From NCBI RefSeq assembly GCF_963853665.1, contig NZ_OY970459.1, positions 1,984,001-2,048,000 on the forward strand: DNA of 64,000 bases, given 5' to 3'. Of the stretch, positions 58,389 through 64,000 are shown piece after piece. Made by a program: the position numbers and the translations under genes. This DNA is from Mycobacterium decipiens. GTDB taxonomy: Bacteria > Actinomycetota > Actinomycetes > Mycobacteriales > Mycobacteriaceae. A model generated the notes under the pieces. It saw only the letters and a list, made by a program, of their open reading frames with translations, made no database searches and had not been told where the DNA came from. Positions within the stretch are counted from its first letter, which is position 1; each line of letters opens with the position of its first letter.

Positions 58389-58399
58389 CGTGCCCCAGC

Positions 58400-58819
58400 A
58401 TGCTGGCGGGGGCGGTGCTGCTCTGGATGGGTGTGTTATGCGTTTACGACGTCCGGCAACGGCGGCTCCCCAACTGGCTTACCCTGCCCGGCGCGGCCGT
58501 GATCCTGCTCGGTGGGCTTGGTGCCGGCCGCGGGGGGCCGGCGCTGGCCGGCGCGGCCGCGTTGGCCGGGGTGTACCTGCTGGTGCATCTGGTGGCCCCG
58601 GCGGCGATGGGGGCCGGGGACGTCAAGCTGGCGATCGGTCTGGGTGGGCTGGCCGGCTGCTTCGGCGTCCAGCTGTGGTTTCTGGCGGCGCTGGCCGCGC
58701 CGTTGCTGACGGCGGTGTGCGGCGTGGTTGCGATGTTGCGTGGCGCGCCCACGGTGCCGCATGGCCCATCGATGTGTCTGGCCACCACCGGTGCGGCGGG
58801 GCTGGCGCTGCTGGGTTGA
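58400..58819 (+). CDS. Prepilin peptidase-like A24 aspartic protease
   Basis: 139 residues, nearly all membrane helices. The two catalytic aspartates are in [18 protein letters not shown] (about residue 15) and the GxGD motif of [15 protein letters not shown] (about residue 77). It lacks the N-terminal methyltransferase part of classical PilD, so it is the short A24 form. No pilin genes are in the window; the target could be the Flp/Tad pilus system elsewhere. Starts 11 bases after aroE. Ortholog of Rv2551c. Confidence 0.9.
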   Translation: MLAGAVLLWMGVLCVYDVRQRRLPNWLTLPGAAVILLGGLGAGRGGPALAGAAALAGVYLLVHLVAPAAMGAGDVKLAIGLGGLAGCFGVQLWFLAALAAPLLTAVCGVVAMLRGAPTVPHGPSMCLATTGAAGLALLG

Positions 58820-58872
58820 TCTGCGCCGCCTGCCGCACGGCCGCTCGCAAGCCGCCATGGGAAGATGATCGG

Positions 58873-60078
58873 GTGTTGCGCTGGATCACCGCGGGGGAGT
58901 CCCATGGCCGCGCGTTGGTGGCTGTGCTCGACGGCATGGTCGCCGGCGTGGAAGTCAATTCCACCGACATCGGCGACCAATTGGCGCGTCGCCGGCTGGG
59001 TTATGGCCGCGGCGCGCGGATGGCGTTCGAGCGCGACGCGGTGACCGTGTTATCCGGGATACGCCATGGCAGCACCCTGGGTGGGCCCATCGCCATCGAG
59101 ATCGGCAACACCGAGTGGCCGAAGTGGGAAACCGTGATGGCCGCGGACCCGGTCGACCCGGCGGAGTTGGCCGGTAGCGCGCGCAACGCGCCGCTCACCC
59201 GACCGCGGCCGGGCCATGCCGACTACGCGGGCATGCTCAAGTACGGTTTCGACGACGCGCGGCCGGTGCTGGAGCGCGCCAGCGCCCGGGAGACCGCCGC
59301 GCGTGTCGCCGCCGGAACGGTTGCGCGGCAGTTCCTCAAACAAGCGCTCGGTGTGGAGGTGCTGTCGCACGTGATCTCCATCGGCCCGTCGGAGCCTTAC
59401 GACGGGCCGCCGCCGCGGCCGGACGATCTGCCCGCCATCGATGCCAGCCCCGTTCGCGCATTCGACAAGCGGGCTGAGAAATCCATGATCGCCGAGATCG
59501 AAGCGGCCAAGAAGGACGGCGATACCCTGGGTGGCGTGGTGGAGGCGGTGGCGTTGGGCCTGCCGGTCGGGTTGGGCTCCTTCACCAGCGGTGACAACCG
59601 GCTCGACAGCCAGCTGGCCGCGGCGGTGATGGGCATCCAGGCCATCAAGGGCGTGGAGATCGGCGACGGATTCGAGACCGCGCGCCGCCGCGGCAGCCGC
59701 GCCCACGATGAGATGTACCCCGGGCCCGACGGCGTGGTCCGCTCGACCAACCGGGCCGGTGGGCTCGAGGGCGGCATGACCAACGGCCAGCCGCTGCGGG
59801 TGCGCGCCGCCATGAAACCGATCTCCACCGTCCCACGGGCGCTGGCCACCGTCGACATGGCGACCGGCGACGAGGCCGTCGCCATCCACCAGCGCTCCGA
59901 TGTGTGCGCCGTGCCGGCCGCCGGGGTCGTGGTCGAAACCATGGTGGCGCTGGTGCTGGCGCGGGCGACGCTGGAGAAGTTCGGCGGCGATTCGCTGGCC
60001 GAAACCCGGCGCAATATCGAGGCTTACCAGCGCGCGGTCGCCGATCGCGAGTCGCCGGCCGCTCGGGCTTCGGGCTAG
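58873..60078 (+). CDS. aroF: Chorismate synthase (AroF in Mycobacterium; AroC elsewhere)
   Basis: Last step of the shikimate pathway, converting EPSP to chorismate with reduced FMN. 401 residues, same as Rv2540c. Seen: [20 protein letters not shown] at the start, [47 protein letters not shown] and the late [16 protein letters not shown] chose the GTG at 58873. Only 53 bases separate it from the peptidase gene, whereas H37Rv has about ten toxin-antitoxin and related genes there. Confidence 0.97.
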   Translation: MLRWITAGESHGRALVAVLDGMVAGVEVNSTDIGDQLARRRLGYGRGARMAFERDAVTVLSGIRHGSTLGGPIAIEIGNTEWPKWETVMAADPVDPAELAGSARNAPLTRPRPGHADYAGMLKYGFDDARPVLERASARETAARVAAGTVARQFLKQALGVEVLSHVISIGPSEPYDGPPPRPDDLPAIDASPVRAFDKRAEKSMIAEIEAAKKDGDTLGGVVEAVALGLPVGLGSFTSGDNRLDSQLAAAVMGIQAIKGVEIGDGFETARRRGSRAHDEMYPGPDGVVRSTNRAGGLEGGMTNGQPLRVRAAMKPISTVPRALATVDMATGDEAVAIHQRSDVCAVPAAGVVVETMVALVLARATLEKFGGDSLAETRRNIEAYQRAVADRESPAARASG

Positions 60079-60089
60079 GGGCAGGCGAA

Positions 60090-62172
<2,083 letters not shown>

Positions 62173-62175
62173 GGG

Positions 62176-62871
62176 CTAATCCTTCTTCGGCTCGTCGCCG
62201 GGCTTGGTTTGGTCGGCCTCGGTGTCGGTGTGGATTACCTCGGTGGGTGCATCGCTTTCGGTCGTGCGGATCACTTCGGTGGGCGTCTCGCGTTCGACGG
62301 TGGCCACCGTCGCGGTCTGAGCCTCCGGCTGCGCGACTGGCATCTCCCCGGTCGGGCTGTCGTCGCCGCGGACCGCGGTGAACACGTCGGTATCGGCGCG
62401 TTCCTGTTGAGCGGCAAGCCCGTGGTGTCGCACCGGCGCCTTTGCCAACCGCCGGTCCACTCGCCACCGGCCCACAGCCGCTCCGACGATCCCGAACAGA
62501 AAGACCAGAAGCGCGGTGAAGGCCGCGAACGTCGTCAGCTCGTTGACCACCCCCCCGGTGTAGATCGCCGTGTAGAACAGCGAAATCAGCCAGGACACCC
62601 CGCCGCTGAGCAACCCGGCCAGCAACCCGGCCAGCAGCCAGGTCATCGACAAATCCTGGCGGCGGTCCGGATCCGGGTTCGTCGTGGCGTCGGCGCGCCC
62701 GTCGATCAACCCCCATAACACCGCGCCGATGGCGAAGAGCAGGAGTAGCGCCACACTGATCAGCCCGGACAGCGCCTGCCACGCGTTGATCAACGCCCCC
62801 TGGAACAGGCGGAGAACGACCATCGCGGCGGCGAACACCAATCCGCGCAGCATCCAGTTAGTCATGGGCAT
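62176..62871 (-). CDS. Four-helix membrane protein with acidic tail
   Basis: 231 residues: four helices at about 10-24, 33-55, 76-102 and 115-137, then an acidic tail of about 90 residues rich in Thr and Glu (PTEVIRTTESDAPTEV, PTEVIHTDTEAD), ending GDEPKKD. An ATG two codons downstream (62863-62865) is an alternative; TACGCT lies just before, so either may be used with a very short leader. Function unknown. It is convergent with aroQ, 3 bases apart. Ortholog of Rv2536. Confidence 0.86.
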   Translation of the reverse strand: MPMTNWMLRGLVFAAAMVVLRLFQGALINAWQALSGLISVALLLLFAIGAVLWGLIDGRADATTNPDPDRRQDLSMTWLLAGLLAGLLSGGVSWLISLFYTAIYTGGVVNELTTFAAFTALLVFLFGIVGAAVGRWRVDRRLAKAPVRHHGLAAQQERADTDVFTAVRGDDSPTGEMPVAQPEAQTATVATVERETPTEVIRTTESDAPTEVIHTDTEADQTKPGDEPKKD

Positions 62872-62884
62872 TCAGCGTAGCGAG

Positions 62885-62890
62885 TACCGT
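62885..62890 (+). promoter_or_regulatory. Candidate -10 box for pepQ
   Basis: TACCGT (TANNNT), eight bases before the GTG at 62899, which would make a leaderless or near-leaderless transcript. The divergent gene's TACGCT lies in the same 27-base gap. Confidence 0.45.
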
Positions 62891-62898
62891 CAAGAGTC

Positions 62899-64000
62899 GT
62901 GACACATTCCCAGCGTCGAGACAAGCTAAGAGCACAACTCACCGCAGCCGGACTGAACGCGATGCTGGTCAGCGACCTGATAAACGTGCGATATCTATCC
63001 GGTTTCAGCGGGTCCAACGGCGCGTTGCTGGTGTTCGCCGATGAGCGCGAGGCCGTGCTGGCCACCGACGGCCGGTACCGGACTCAGGCCGCTGCGCAAG
63101 CACCCGACCTCGAGGTGGCCATCGAGCGGGCAGTCGGGCGCTACCTGGCCGGCCGGGCCGCCGAGGGTGGCGTTGGGAAGTTGGGCTTTGAGAGTCACGT
63201 GGTGACGGTGGACGGCCTGGACGCGCTGACGGGTGGTCTCGGGGGCAAGAAAACCGAGTTGGTGCGGGCATCCGGAACCGTGGAGGCGCTGCGCGAGGTC
63301 AAAGACGCCGGCGAGCTGGCGCTGCTGCGCCTGGCCTGCGAAGCGGCCGACGCCGCGCTGGCCGACCTGGTGGCACGCGGCGGCCTGCGGCCGGGCCAGA
63401 CCGAACGGCAGGTCTGCCGCGAGCTGGAGGCACTGATGCTCGATCATGGCGCTGACGCGGTGTCGTTCGAGACGATCGTGGCCGCCGGTGCCAATTCGGC
63501 TATCCCGCACCATCGGCCGACCGATGCGGTGCTGCAGGCCGGCGACTTCGTCAAGATCGACTTCGGCGCCCTGGTCGCCGGGTACCACTCCGACATGACC
63601 CGTACCTTCGTGCTGGGCTCGGCGGCCGACTGGCAGCTGGAGATCTATCAGCTGGTCTTTCAGGCCCAACAGGCTGGCCGGGAGGCGTTGCGGCCGGGTG
63701 CCGGACTGCGCGATGTGGACGCCGCGGCGCGTCAGCTGATCGCCGAGGCGGGCTACGGCGACCACTTCGGCCACGGCCTGGGACACGGTGTGGGCCTGCA
63801 GATACATGAAGCGCCGGGAATCGGGGCGACGTCCGCCGGTACACTACTGGCGGGCTCCGTGGTGACGGTGGAGCCCGGCGTCTATCTACCCGGCCGCGGC
63901 GGTGTCCGCATCGAGGACACATTGGTAGTGGCTGGCGGGACGCCGAAAATGCCTGAAACCGCCGGGCAGACCCCGGAATTGCTGACCCGGTTCCCCAAGG
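62899..64000 (+). CDS. pepQ: Aminopeptidase P-type Xaa-Pro dipeptidase PepQ, last codons missing
   Basis: Metallopeptidase of family M24 that cuts X-Pro bonds. 367 codons are visible; a few at the end lie beyond the window (about 372 expected). N-terminal creatinase-like domain (about 1-130), then the catalytic domain with the metal ligands in VKIDFGALVAGYHSDMTRTF (two Asp), HFGHGLGHGVGLQIHE (His), VVTVEPGVYLPGRGGVRIED (two Glu). The GTG (VTHSQRRDK) matches Rv2535c. The efp gene is expected next, outside the window. Confidence 0.96.
   Translation, partial: MTHSQRRDKLRAQLTAAGLNAMLVSDLINVRYLSGFSGSNGALLVFADEREAVLATDGRYRTQAAAQAPDLEVAIERAVGRYLAGRAAEGGVGKLGFESHVVTVDGLDALTGGLGGKKTELVRASGTVEALREVKDAGELALLRLACEAADAALADLVARGGLRPGQTERQVCRELEALMLDHGADAVSFETIVAAGANSAIPHHRPTDAVLQAGDFVKIDFGALVAGYHSDMTRTFVLGSAADWQLEIYQLVFQAQQAGREALRPGAGLRDVDAAARQLIAEAGYGDHFGHGLGHGVGLQIHEAPGIGATSAGTLLAGSVVTVEPGVYLPGRGGVRIEDTLVVAGGTPKMPETAGQTPELLTRFPK

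Overview
The window is high-GC actinobacterial DNA. By protein similarity and gene order it is a slow-growing Mycobacterium close to, but outside, the M. tuberculosis complex; an M. kansasii-like or similar slow grower is my best guess. It matches the H37Rv segment Rv2607 to Rv2535c in inverted orientation. All Rv numbers are recalled from synteny and sequence memory and were not searched. Pointers to Mycobacterium are a PE_PGRS gene, the fadD9 carboxylic acid reductase, pdxS-tesB2-pdxT, TANNNT -10 boxes with leaderless GTG/ATG starts, a LexA box of the form TCGAAC-N4-GTTCGA, and the aroF-aroK-aroB-aroQ-pepQ block. Pointers away from the tuberculosis complex are the absence of the toxin-antitoxin and other accessory inserts I expect at several junctions (vapBC41, vapBC40, dhaA, Rv2561-Rv2565, Rv2541-Rv2550c), plus a few genes I do not recall in H37Rv at these positions.

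Layout: 1-3886 vitamin B6 genes (pdxH fragment, pdxS, tesB2, pdxT) and a YebC-type regulator. 3922-7544 a minus-strand operon of four DUF proteins (DUF4178, DUF2617, DUF4247, DUF350) ending in membrane-anchored spermidine synthase. 7825-10064 ruvC-ruvA-ruvB, Holliday junction processing, behind what looks like a doubly DNA-damage-controlled promoter. 10096-17737 PE_PGRS, a repeat-tailed membrane protein, fadD9 and gabT. 17902-23062 yajC-secD-secF and an oligopeptide-binding-like lipoprotein. 23236-29375 apt, relA, ppiB, a glyoxalase II-like hydrolase and hisS. 29631-36150 a LexA-boxed radical SAM gene, a Tat-exported phosphatase, a patatin, a secreted small protein, a zinc metallopeptidase, an SRPBCC protein and a ketopantoate reductase-like gene. 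36211-39944 aspS, a Ddn-like protein, a FUSC-like membrane protein and a YjbR-like protein.

40029-47992 holds a transglutaminase / zinc peptidase / permuted ATP-grasp plus alpha-E / transglutaminase-DUF2126 neighbourhood, the best candidate here for an uncharacterised peptide-modifying system. 48063-50653 a proline-rich membrane protein and the RarA ATPase. 50702-52298 two tandem paralogues with a shared palindromic leader. 52473-58819 YjbQ, alaS, ruvX, mltG, aroE and a prepilin-peptidase-like protein. 58873-62172 the shikimate genes aroF, aroK, aroB and aroQ. 62176 onward a membrane protein and pepQ, cut by the window edge.

Most of the window is housekeeping: amino acid and aromatic biosynthesis, aminoacyl-tRNA synthetases, protein export, stringent response, and recombination repair. 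Genes overlap by 1-26 bp in many places, pointing to translational coupling. I saw no tRNA, rRNA, CRISPR array, insertion sequence or prophage. Start sites are my choices from Shine-Dalgarno fit, leaderless geometry and remembered orthologue lengths.
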